DNA from: Cercis canadensis
Lineage: Eukaryota > Streptophyta > Magnoliopsida > Fabales > Fabaceae
Length of the DNA: 64,000 nucleotides
NCBI GenBank assembly: GCA_003255065.1
Contig: QAOA01000058.1
Location: 490,298 to 554,297 of the forward strand
Reading direction: 5' to 3'
The notes beneath the pieces are model-generated. The model was not told where the DNA came from. It worked only from the letters and a program-made list of their open reading frames with translations, and searched no databases. Each line of letters begins with the position of its first letter. Within the stretch, counting starts at the first letter, position 1. The translations under genes and the position numbers were made by a program. This document shows positions 38,918 through 47,936 of the stretch, piece after piece.

Positions 38918-40470
38918 AAAAACACAAATATGAGCAAACTATAAGATCTTAGCCATGCAAATTAATTAAATTGAATAAATTACTAAATGCATACCAATTT
39001 AAAATTTAATTTGTCTTTTGATCAGTTCAGTTTTAACATTATAATTAGTGTAAGGCTATATATGTAATAGATTTTAAGCAATTTATATACTTCGACCTGT
39101 TAAGCAGAAATTATATGATTCACAGATGAGATTATTTAATTTTTTTTTATTAAAAATAATGATTAACAAATTAATTGTAAGCAAATGATAGTGGTAAGTT
39201 ATTTCCCATTTTTTTAAATTTTATTGTATTTTGCATTATTTTGACTAGAGCTGTGAAGCTAAGCATTATCATGAAAGAATTAAATTGATAAAAACCTAGA
39301 GTGGTTAGGGAATGACGATGACGCAATGATAATTGAAAACAGGAAAATTTCTTGGTCATTTCCTTGAAAACAAGAAAAATACTTTGAATGAGTAGAAGAA
39401 GCACGCATGGTTGGCTGTGTGTATTGTCTTCTCTTTTCTGACTTTTACTTTTCTGTTATTTTTTCGGTGAAAATATGTCGGGGGTTATGCTAACAAAATG
39501 GTTATTAATTTTTACATTTACAAAACATTATTTTTAAGTCCATGGAAAATCAAACTATACCATTTTAGAAGAAAGAGTAATCATGAATAAAGAAAGTAAA
39601 ATTTATCATCCAAGTACTAATATGTAGTTTTTCAAGTTGACATCCTTCTAGAATTGATAACTGTATAATTTTAACGCATTAAAANAATTTTAACGTATTA
39701 AAATGTAGAAAGCCAATTTTTGTTTCATTCATCATTTTCATATTTTCTATCTTCCAACACAAACAGGAAGAACCTTCTTTTCATTTCTTCGTTAATTTTA
39801 ATCAACCAATTTAAGTAATAGCAAATAATTACTGGCCAAAGAAAAAAGAAAAAATAATTGTCTGTCACTTAGTTTCTGTAAGTTTCGTACTGATAAAATT
39901 ATATAAAATCTAAATATGAATTGGTCTCCACTAAATTATTTTATTTTACCAGACAATATATTTTAAATATAATTAAGTAAAAATCATCAATTAAATTAAA
40001 TATTTAAGAACATCCAATTTATCATTTACAATTTTATTTTCCTCTTCACTTTTCCTATCTTGGACCCAAACAAAAGCTATGCTCCTTCATATCCACTTAG
40101 TATCATGACATTTTTTTCAGCTATAACTAGGGTGAAATTTTGAGAGAGCTTGCTGTGGATAGCAGGAAAGTGTAGCAGCAGCCATTGACGAAAATACCAC
40201 TGGATTAAGATGACAAGGAAGGGCAAAAATGGTATTTATGCTAAATTAGCTGTGCCGTGTTCTCAGCGTGTATTGGTGACGTTGAGGGAAAATACGAGCC
40301 TACAAACAATTTCTCGGAAGATTTGAATAAATGGGAAGCCGCGAAACGCTGGCATGCAGACTTGCCTTGGTACCGACCACGGGTCAATATATACTTGCCG
40401 CGGAAGTTTTCTAGAATCCTTTCACTTAATTAGCAATTACTTGCTACATTCGTTTCATAACATTTGGGTC
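38914..40470. other. intergenic, with promoter of small-peptide gene 2
   Basis: AT-rich and apparently gene-free up to about 40100. The last 350 nt are GC-richer and promoter-like. They hold TGACG (40277-40281), TTCTCGGAA (40311-40319, also upstream of copy 3 at 44940-44948) and the heat-shock-element-like palindrome TTCTAGAA (about 40409-40416). An N at 39685 sits between two near-identical AATTTTAACG(C/T)ATTAAAA copies. Confidence 0.45.
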
Positions 40471-40471
40471 T

Positions 40472-40478
40472 TATAAAT
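40472..40478 (+). promoter_or_regulatory. TATA box of small-peptide gene 2
   Basis: TATAAAT 129 nt upstream of the ATG at 40601, the same arrangement as in copies 1 and 3. Confidence 0.65.
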
Positions 40479-40600
40479 ACAAGGCCATAGATGGGCATGT
40501 TTCATCAGCCAAGCCACATCGATCCCAAAACCAGGTACTCTATAATATCTTATAACCAGTACTCAAAATCATTTTGCAGTTGCAACTGCTACATAGAACA

Positions 40601-40747
40601 ATGAGTTCCCATAACTGGCAAAACATAAACATTCAGAAGGTTCTTTGCCCTACAACTAGGCCTCCCCCTCGAACCAGTTCCTCTAGCTCTTCAAACTCTG
40701 GGGTTCAACTCCCAACCATACAGAAGATATTCTCAAGGAAGAAATGA
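40601..40747 (+). CDS. small basic Pro/Ser-rich peptide, copy 2 (48 residues), unknown family
   Basis: Starts MSSHNWQNINIQKVLCPTTR, continues PPPRT, a run of Ser, and ends GVQLPTIQKIFSRKK with TGA. The blocks NINIQKVLCPTTRPPPRT and GVQLPTIQKIF are identical to copy 1, while the Ser-rich linker varies. That pattern suggests protein-level constraint rather than chance. A probable 3'-UTR intron 40761-41032 (CCA|GTAAGG ... TTCCAG) begins 13 nt after the stop, followed by the shared GTGGAAATGGGAC element. No signal peptide. Function unknown. Confidence 0.68.
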   Translation: MSSHNWQNINIQKVLCPTTRPPPRTSSSSSSNSGVQLPTIQKIFSRKK

Positions 40748-40760
40748 TTCATATATACCA

Positions 40761-41032
40761 GTAAGGGTCTTTTCTTCTGCTCTATATAGGTTTTTATTGG
40801 GTAATTATGTCCCTACTTTGTATTTGGAATAATGTTACATATGCAAGTTTTGTACACAATCATGTCATAAACTGTTCTATGTGGCAGAATCTATGTTCAA
40901 ATTGTCATACTTAACTTTTGTTTGTCTAACTCAAGTTCTGTCACATGGGTAGTTTGTGGAATTGTTTTGGACACTCTTTCTGTATTTATCTTTTCTCTTT
41001 GTATCTGTTTGTTCATTTAGCTTTTCTTCCAG
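40761..41032 (+). other. 3'-UTR intron of small-peptide gene 2
   Basis: Strong donor GTAAGG at 40761 and acceptor CTTTTCTTCCAG ending at 41032. The intron starts 13 nt after the stop codon, so it should not trigger nonsense-mediated decay. Copy 3 has an intron in the same place. Confidence 0.6.
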
Positions 41033-41329
41033 GTTAATGTGGAAATGGGACGTTGGAAGGAGATATACTACACAGCCAACTTGGAATCTGTTTGTTCTTT
41101 GGGGATTATATGTAGAACAATTTCTGTTGATTCATTTATTTATGTTGATTGTTCACTTATTTAATTTCGAAGCAGATTTGTGAATATATCCTCTTTTTCT
41201 TGTAGTTTGTTTGTTTTTTTCTCTTAGTCATGTAAAAAAATCTCAGTGATAATGTTAGAATCAATTTCAGATTCATGTTTTTCACGATCCAAACAAAATT
41301 CTCCATATAATAGATATCACTTTATTGTC

Positions 41330-42200
41330 TTTATGTATGTATCGTTATTGCTTTTCTGATTTCATTAATTTTCCTTCAAGTTGCACCATTGGTTAAAGTA
41401 ACGACAGAAAAAAAAATGAAGTAATAAACTTTGTTCTTTATGTAGTTATGAATTAGGAACAAACACCTATTCGCATTCAATGATAGAATTTTAAAAAGGT
41501 TTAAAAAAAAAAAAAAGAGGGGGTAGGGTGCACCCGTAGAATCGGTGCCTGTATTTTCTGATCAGAGCCCATTCTCTTGCTCAACTATTTGTCAGTTTGA
41601 TGCAAGCAATAAAAGAATTTAAGGATGAGTGTTTAGTGTACTTTAATTTTAACTCGGGAATCTCAGATACTCTGATATCTTAAATCTCTTAGTTCAATTA
41701 GACAATTACTAAATCATTGGTATAAGTTTACAGCAATGAAATTCAGCATTGGATCCAATACCAGTCAAAGACTGATCAATTAAATCCTATAACTACAAAA
41801 GTTAGAAATCTGTCACTTTAAGAAGAGATACATCCAATTGAAAGAATTTAAAAATGAACTAAGCTCAACTAAACATTCCAATTATCAGACTAAATAAAGA
41901 GATATTAAAGTACATGTGCACCAAGGTCAAAGGGTGCTGGTGCAGCTATCAAAATATATAATTCTACAAGTTTAGGAGTCTGTTTACAGTCACAGGTTTA
42001 CGCGTGTGAGAAGGTGCATTTTCATCTCCGAGCAAGTACGTAGAGGTGCATAAGGTAAAACTAGTTGCAGCGGTTTAAAGTAGAAAAGAGGAGTAAGATA
42101 GGTGATACATAATTTGTCATTCGCTCACTAATAGTAATTGAATACTCCTCACTGCTTATTCGATGTTTTCACGAAGATGCGGAGATCATATACACCACTC
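41330..42200. other. intergenic region
   Basis: AT-rich DNA with no recognisable gene. An A-run followed by GGGGGTAGGGTGCACCC occurs at about 41500-41535. Confidence 0.4.
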
Positions 42201-42420
42201 TCTTTTTTTGGTAAGATAACGGGGCTAAACGCCCAAAACAGAAAACAATTACAAAACACCAACAGGGGCAAAGCTATCCCCATATCATCAGCTACCAGTA
42301 GACAAAACAACTCAGCTGGAGGAGAAGCAAGATGGACCGCTCCCAGAGCTTGCGAAAGCCTGTGCTTTGATGAGCTGGCTACTCGTTGGCCTTTCTCCAA
42401 GGTCGGTGGCTAGATAGTTT
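42200..42420 (-). mobile_element. possible LINE 3'-end fragment
   Basis: Read on the minus strand, it is a GC-richer stretch ending with a hydrophobic tail coded by CTGTTTTGGGCGTTTAGCCC followed by short T/A-rich sequence. This is reminiscent of the 3' ends of plant LINE ORF2. No RNase H catalytic motif is visible, so this is a weak call. Confidence 0.28.
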
Positions 42421-42589
42421 ACCGCTTCTTAGTTGAGCTGGCGCTCACCCGTTTATGTCCTTTAAGATAACGACGTGGTCAAATTCATACATTACCGAAA
42501 TAAGAGAAGCATTTATGAAAAAAAAAAAGAAAAAAAGGTGATTCCTATGCTACAATCACAAAAAATGGGAGGGTAGTACTACTCTCCCA

Positions 42590-42960
42590 TTCAGTTGGGT
42601 GGGTTTCGGTAAAACACACATAGTAAATTTAGTGTCGTTATAAATATCTCAAAAAATTAAATATGATTTATAATAGAACACATAATTTTTTATAAAATGC
42701 AAGAATGACACGGAATAAGAAAACGTGCCAAATTCTATTTTTTGGCAAGTTGAATTTTTTGTTTGGTTTGCTTTCCTATATATATCGTGCTATTTTTGTA
42801 TTTTATAAAAAAACTTTATGTTTTGTTGCATACTGTGTGACTTAATTTTTTGAGATATTTCTAATGACACTCAATTTGGTCTTTGGGTCCCACCACTTAA
42901 TTTTATTTGTAGTATGAATATCATTTGTGATATTGAATAATTAACCTATATTTTATTTTA
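42590..42960. mobile_element. foldback MITE with about 100-bp inverted arms
   Basis: The left arm 42625-42715 (TAAATTTAGTGTCGTTATAA, ATATCTCAAAAAATTAA, TTTTTTATAAAATGCAAGAA, TGACACG) is the imperfect reverse complement of the right arm 42785-42882. In the right arm these appear as TTAATTTTTTGAGATAT, TTTGTATTTTATAAAA and TGACACTCAATTTGG. There is no coding content. Related arm sequence occurs at 16310-16480. Confidence 0.7.
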
Positions 42961-43848
42961 AAGGAAACGAAAAAAAAACAAAAGTAAGAAAGAGAAGCAT
43001 AGGAAGGTAGGAAAAATGTAAAGAGAGATTTTGAGCGGTGATTGGAGAATGGAGTGGGAAAGCAGGTTGTGTCCGTGTTTTCACTTTTCAAGTTTCAACC
43101 ATTTGCAGAAATATTGAGTTTATTTTGTTCAATATTGACCACTTCAAACCGGTTGGTTGTTGAAGCAATATATTTTTTGAATTATTATAATATAACACTG
43201 ATTTCTTTCACTTTTGTATTCACCTCAAATCTCAAATCGCCTTCATCTTCAACCTTCGTCATGCTGTGCCTCTCAAATCTCACATTCAATTTAATCATGG
43301 AATGCCAAATAAGGAGAGCTATGAGTGTAACGGAACTTTCCTTCGATCATAAGAACGAGGACACTTCTAGAAGTATAATATTCTTCCTCTCCCCTAGTTT
43401 TCTATGCATTTGCCCCCCCAAAAAAACTTCAAAACAATGCTTATTTCCACTTAAATAAATGTCACTAAAAAATAATCTATAAATAAATTAATTTGTTTTG
43501 GCAGTTATATGTATCCCATCCTACTATTTTGCTGCTACTCTCTTTTATGTACAAACATGGAAGATGCCCCAAAAGCTTTGTGAAATAACTTAATAGTATA
43601 CGAATAGGCGGAGAGGTGCCTATATTGATCGTTGAGAAAGTCAGAGCAACAAGGTCTAGGAATTAAGCTAGTAAGAAGATTGCCCCCCATTGCCACAATT
43701 AATCTAGCTCTGCTTCTAGTTCCACTCAAAGATTGCCACATCAAGTTCATAAAAGTTTTTTATAATAATTAATAAGAAACCAGCAAACTATATAATAAGA
43801 CAAATTTCTACTCATACTCTATCCTGGTTTGTAGTATATAATATAAAT
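42961..43848. other. intergenic region
   Basis: Two moderately long open frames (plus strand 43042-43458, minus strand 43535-43750) have no recognisable domains and no splice or start support, so I do not call them genes. Confidence 0.35.
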
Positions 43849-43855
43849 AAGACCG

Positions 43856-43951
43856 AAGATGATCCCGAACGAGCTTGCCGCAAGGACCCTCTACCTTGAT
43901 GCTCACCCCATCAGGGATGTCCATGGACTCGGAAGACAAAATGGTCTTCAT
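43856..43951 (-). pseudogene. 60S ribosomal protein L9 (uL6) gene fragment, N-terminal part
   Basis: From the ATG at 43951 the minus strand reads [20 protein letters not shown], then [11 protein letters not shown]. This is the conserved N-terminus of eukaryotic uL6 (L9), but a short segment between IKV and EGP is missing and the match stops after about 31 residues. The rest of the gene is absent. It lies next to the N at 43980, so whether it is a transposon-carried or retro-copied fragment or an assembly remnant is unclear. Confidence 0.7.
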
Positions 43952-44051
43952 CCTTGCCTCTTTCTCCCTCTACTGGTCTNATATTTAAAAAAAAAAACGA
44001 AAATGAAGAGTGTGAGCTCTATCAAACTCGTCCTATCCGCGTAATGTGTTT

Positions 44052-44790
44052 AGTAAAATCATACTACATGAGATAATGTGTGTTCTCATGTCTCGTCATC
44101 CTTGAATGGCAAGTCACCATTTGGCACCAAATTAAGAAATGCTGTATTTCAAGTGATGCGTTTAGTGGAGACACACAACATGAAATGCGACATATTTAGT
44201 CGAATCTACATACTGTTAATTTATTTTTTAAATATATAGTTGTGTTTTATGACCAGTAACTATTTGTAACTCTATACGATTAATGGTCATCCTATCTCTG
44301 TAATCACGCATCAACTAAAAATAATAGAATAAACACTAGTCAATAAAAATTCAAATATGCACCAATTAGTAACTAAAATAAAATATAATTTTAAAATCCA
44401 TCTAATTTCTTTTTGTTTAAATTATTTCCTAATAACTCTCAAATTTCTTGGGTTTTTCTATGGAAAATACAATAACATGGAATGTCGTATGCTTTTCTTA
44501 TAAGCCAAGGAGGGAGGAACCCTCTTTGAATTCAAACCCAAAAATAATTTCTTACTATTTTTGGTAAAATATTTTTCCTTTAATTTCTTGACTAACAGAT
44601 GGAAAACACAAGATGGCAGAGGAAAAGAAAATACAGAAAACAATTAATATAGTCTGATCTGGTTTTCTTGCAAGAGAAGGACAAAAAGATTTATGTTTGA
44701 ATTTGTTCCCAGTCAATACGTGAAGATTTATGTTACACGAAAACTTCTACTTGGAATCAAAACCATATTTAAATTAATGATACGTAATAC
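44052..44790. other. intergenic with dispersed repeat
   Basis: The part at 44225-44420 is a diverged copy of 15985-16200. No gene is recognised. Confidence 0.4.
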
Positions 44791-44994
44791 ACACATCACG
44801 TCATCTTGTATTACCCAAGAGAAAGAGCTGTAAATTTCTTGTGTTTGATGAGTAAAACTACACTTCCAAAACCAGATTGGCATTCAGTAATAGATATGAA
44901 ATTTTCTGTTCTATTTTTCATTTTCATTTCCTCTACCTGTTCTCGGAAACTTTCCTTTGAATCAATGAGGAATGAAACCAACTCTGGGTTGCCT

Positions 44995-45003
44995 TATAAA
45001 TAG
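44995..45003 (+). promoter_or_regulatory. TATA box of small-peptide gene 3
   Basis: TATAAATAG 102 nt before the ATG at 45097. Upstream are TTCTCGGAA (44940-44948), shared with the copy-2 promoter, and CGTCA (44799-44803). Confidence 0.65.
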
Positions 45004-45096
45004 CAGTACCAATATGTTGATTCCAAGCCATAGCAAAAGAAAAATATTGTGTAGCAAAGTGGCCATCCCATTCAATTTCTTTCTTCATCTAGCACA

Positions 45097-45282
45097 ATGA
45101 GTTCCTCAAGGAAAATAGCATCTCAAGAGGAGAGTAAACCTGTCAAGGGCAACAATAAGCAAAAGACTAAGGATACAAATGCCAAAAAGATAGCATCTGA
45201 AGCAATTAAGCCACCTGCCAAGAGCAACAATAAGCCAAAGACTAAGGATACAAATACGGGAAAGATAACATCTTCCAAATAA
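45097..45282 (+). CDS. small Lys-rich peptide, copy 3 (61 residues), internally duplicated
   Basis: Begins MSSSRKIASQEESKPVKGNN and is built of two diverged repeats of about 26 residues: KIASQEESKPVKGNNKQKTKDTN, then KIASEAIKPPAKSNNKPKTKDTN (each shown with its own register), and a KITSSK tail. Strongly basic, hydrophilic, probably disordered, no signal peptide. The body does not resemble copies 1 and 2, but the start context (GCACAATGAGT), promoter layout, stop-proximal 3'-UTR intron (45286-45411) and downstream GTGGAA element are shared. The gene therefore appears to be a family member with a replaced or diverged coding core. Function unknown. Confidence 0.6.
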   Translation: MSSSRKIASQEESKPVKGNNKQKTKDTNAKKIASEAIKPPAKSNNKPKTKDTNTGKITSSK

Positions 45283-45285
45283 ACG

Positions 45286-45411
45286 GTATTTAATAATCAA
45301 AATTATCTTTTAAACTGCTTCTTACTCCATTATGCAAAAAGATCAATTAATGTTTCTTTGGTTATATGCATGTAAGTTACTTTGCTCATTCATTTCCATC
45401 TTGTCATGCAG
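45286..45411 (+). other. 3'-UTR intron of small-peptide gene 3
   Basis: Donor ACG|GTATTT at 45286, three nt after the stop codon, and acceptor CTTGTCATGCAG ending at 45411. It is followed by the family 3' element (from 45419). Same position relative to the stop as in copy 2. Confidence 0.55.
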
Positions 45412-45519
45412 GTATGCGTGGAAGGTAGGAGGACCAATATTGGAATAATTAAGGAAGCAAGAAAATTCCACATAGGGCAGATATAATGCAACTATTACAT
45501 TGATTTCGTTATTTATTTT

Positions 45520-46238
45520 GGTTGTTATAATTTGTGTTTCGTTTTCTGGTCTGTTATATACAGTAATAGAGTTCACAAGAGCTAGTATAGCTTTGTGAAT
45601 CCATTTCCTGTCGTTTCTTTTCCTTTTAATAGTTGAAAGATATGTCAGTAACAAAATGAATTATTTCACTTTTTTATTTATGCCAACAACAATGTTATTT
45701 GTACACTTTTTATTTTATATTTGCATACTTGGTATGAATTTTTTTTAGGTGGCCAAGACTAAAGGTTATTAGACAAAAAAAATATATTTCATACCAGCGA
45801 CGGATTGAATTTTTTTGGACCGTTACTGTTTCAAACTACTCTACAATATATGTATATATATACTATAGGAAATAGAGCTAATTGGTACTTAAAAAGATTC
45901 AAGGGGTATTTTTGTCTAATCACCAATTGAGAGACAGGGACATTAGTGAAAATTGTAATATTTTTAGGAGTCAAGTATAAAAGAATCTAAAAACTCTAGA
46001 GGGCCAAAAGAAATTATCTTAAAGTTTCACATGGTAAATATAAAATTTTCAAAAGTTGTACTAGCAAAAATTGTTACATACCAAATATCAAATTTTCAAA
46101 AGTTCAGGGCACTGAGGACTATCACGGCCTTGCCCTTGCCTCCACCCATGATAGCATTCTAAGTTTAATTGAGCTAATTAAAACTTTACTCCAGCTAAAA
46201 TTTCAATTGTAACATTGCCAAAACATGCACAAATAATA
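45520..46238. other. intergenic region
   Basis: AT-rich DNA after the third small-peptide gene. No gene or clear element is recognised. Confidence 0.4.
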
Positions 46239-46602
46239 TTTTCCTTGCATATAACAAATTAGTTTTGTCAACCATTTCAATTGTAACACCGCCAAAAGAA
46301 CTAGGTTCATGGTTACATCTCGCAAGTATATGTATTGCTTTAATTATGTGTGGGTGTTAATATATTTGACATGTTCTCTTAGATAAAATATGGTATGCAT
46401 ATGGATGATAAAGTGAAGANCTTTTCCTTGCATATAACAAATTAGTTTTGTCAACCATTTCAATTGTAACACCGCCAAAAGAACTAGGTTCATGGTTACA
46501 TCTCGCAAGTATATGTATTGCTTTAATTATGTGTGGGTGTTAATATATTTGACATGTTCTCTTAGATAAAAAATGGTATGCATATGGATGATAAAGTGAA
46601 GA
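46239..46602. repeat. 181-bp direct duplication joined by a single N
   Basis: 46239-46419 and 46422-46602 are almost identical (one visible substitution, AAAATATGG versus AAAAAATGG). They are separated by the N at 46420 and one base. The same structure as at 26.5-27.0 kb suggests unmerged contig ends. Confidence 0.85.
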
Positions 46603-46749
46603 GGTGATAAACCTAGAATCATGAATATAATTGCGAAAGATATGGGTAATAGTATCACACAATCAGTTTAAGTTTGGATTAGACTACAAACAGGGGATTG
46701 CGCAGCATATTTGGAAAGAAGGAGCTGTTGTGTAGGAAGTTTGGATCCA

Positions 46750-46754
<5 letters not shown>

Positions 46755-46783
<29 letters not shown>
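46755..46783. repeat. poly-T tract (29 T)
   Basis: Uninterrupted run of T. It could be the A-tail of a minus-strand retroposed sequence, but no coding relic was recognised beside it. Confidence 0.8.
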
Positions 46784-46789
<6 letters not shown>

Positions 46790-47936
46790 ACTTATTCTAA
46801 GTACCTATAATACTTAAACCCCTATACTTTTTTGGGCATTCTAGCAAAAGGCAAGTGAAAGAACAGGGAATTCTTATAAACTAATTATATATTTTATCTT
46901 CACTGAAAAGTTGAAAGAGAAATGTCTAAATAAGATTCAAATGAAATTAGAGTTTTATATGCTTGACTGAATGGTGCGGAAGGTCATTCCAATAGGAAGA
47001 TGTGAAGCATGGCAAAGTATGGTGTGACAAATGGTTTAGTGCTTGATATTTGATTTCATCCCATGTTAGTATCCATGTTTATGCATGCTCTGTCCTAATT
47101 TTGAAAATAAAACGGACGAACACCTCCTACAGATTGAGCAATGTTTATATTCAGCAGTACTAAGAACACCATTTCTTTAACCATTTGATCCTTTTACAAC
47201 CATTAAGAAAACTGATCTATGAGAAATGCATATAATCCTGCATCCCCACACGTAGGTCTATCATCAGTCTCCATTTCTTTTCACAATTTGAAGTCCCATT
47301 TACCCGAATGTCTCCCAAGTCTCCTCCAAAGAACAAGTGATATGGGACTTCTCAACAAAACTGTTGCAAATTCTTATTGGTGGTACTCTTCTATTCTTAC
47401 AGTCTCAGACTATTCACTGACTGAGCTAATATATCACCTTCAGCCTTAGGTATCCTAATTACTATAAAGAAATGATAACAGCAGTAAAAGCTCAGTGACA
47501 CGTTTGTGAGGGAAAAGGCTTTAAACTATTATTCACTTAGTATGTTTATATATACTGATACATTTGTGTTCTGTTACAACAACTAACTAGTTTTGAGGAC
47601 AGTGTCTACAATACATTTGAATTAAAAAACTGTAGAGCTAATATAACATTATCAATATGAAACTGATCTCGATTCAGTTTGACTTGGTTGATGAGTTGGT
47701 GTCCTAACAATTACTTCATACATCCACAAAATTCTAATTGACTAATTTCCAGAAGAATAAGGATTGTATTAAAAGAATTAAATGCTTAGGGATGTATATA
47801 AAAGAACCTCAAAGGTTAAGAAGTATTCTAACATGTTTTTAACCTATTTAACCATTCCTTTAATAGACGATAAATAAGAGTGTTCAAATACATTATAAAT
47901 GGAAACTCTAATAATATATTACAATTTTCAAGTATG
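46784..47936. other. intergenic / 3' flank of ankyrin gene
   Basis: AT-rich DNA downstream of the minus-strand ankyrin-PGG gene. An open frame at 47219-47449 has no recognisable content. The 3' UTR of the ankyrin gene is expected near the right end. Confidence 0.4.

Noticed and set aside
42149..42400. Minus-strand 83-codon frame as a gene
   Set aside because: It has the look of a retroelement 3' end and no known domain; listed only as a weak mobile-element call.
43042..43458. Plus-strand 138-codon open frame
   Set aside because: No recognisable domain, AT-rich low-complexity content, and no promoter or splice context; probably chance.
43535..43750. Minus-strand 71-codon frame with fairly balanced composition
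   Set aside because: The peptide looks protein-like but I could not relate it to any family, and no ATG context, TATA or adjoining exon supports it.
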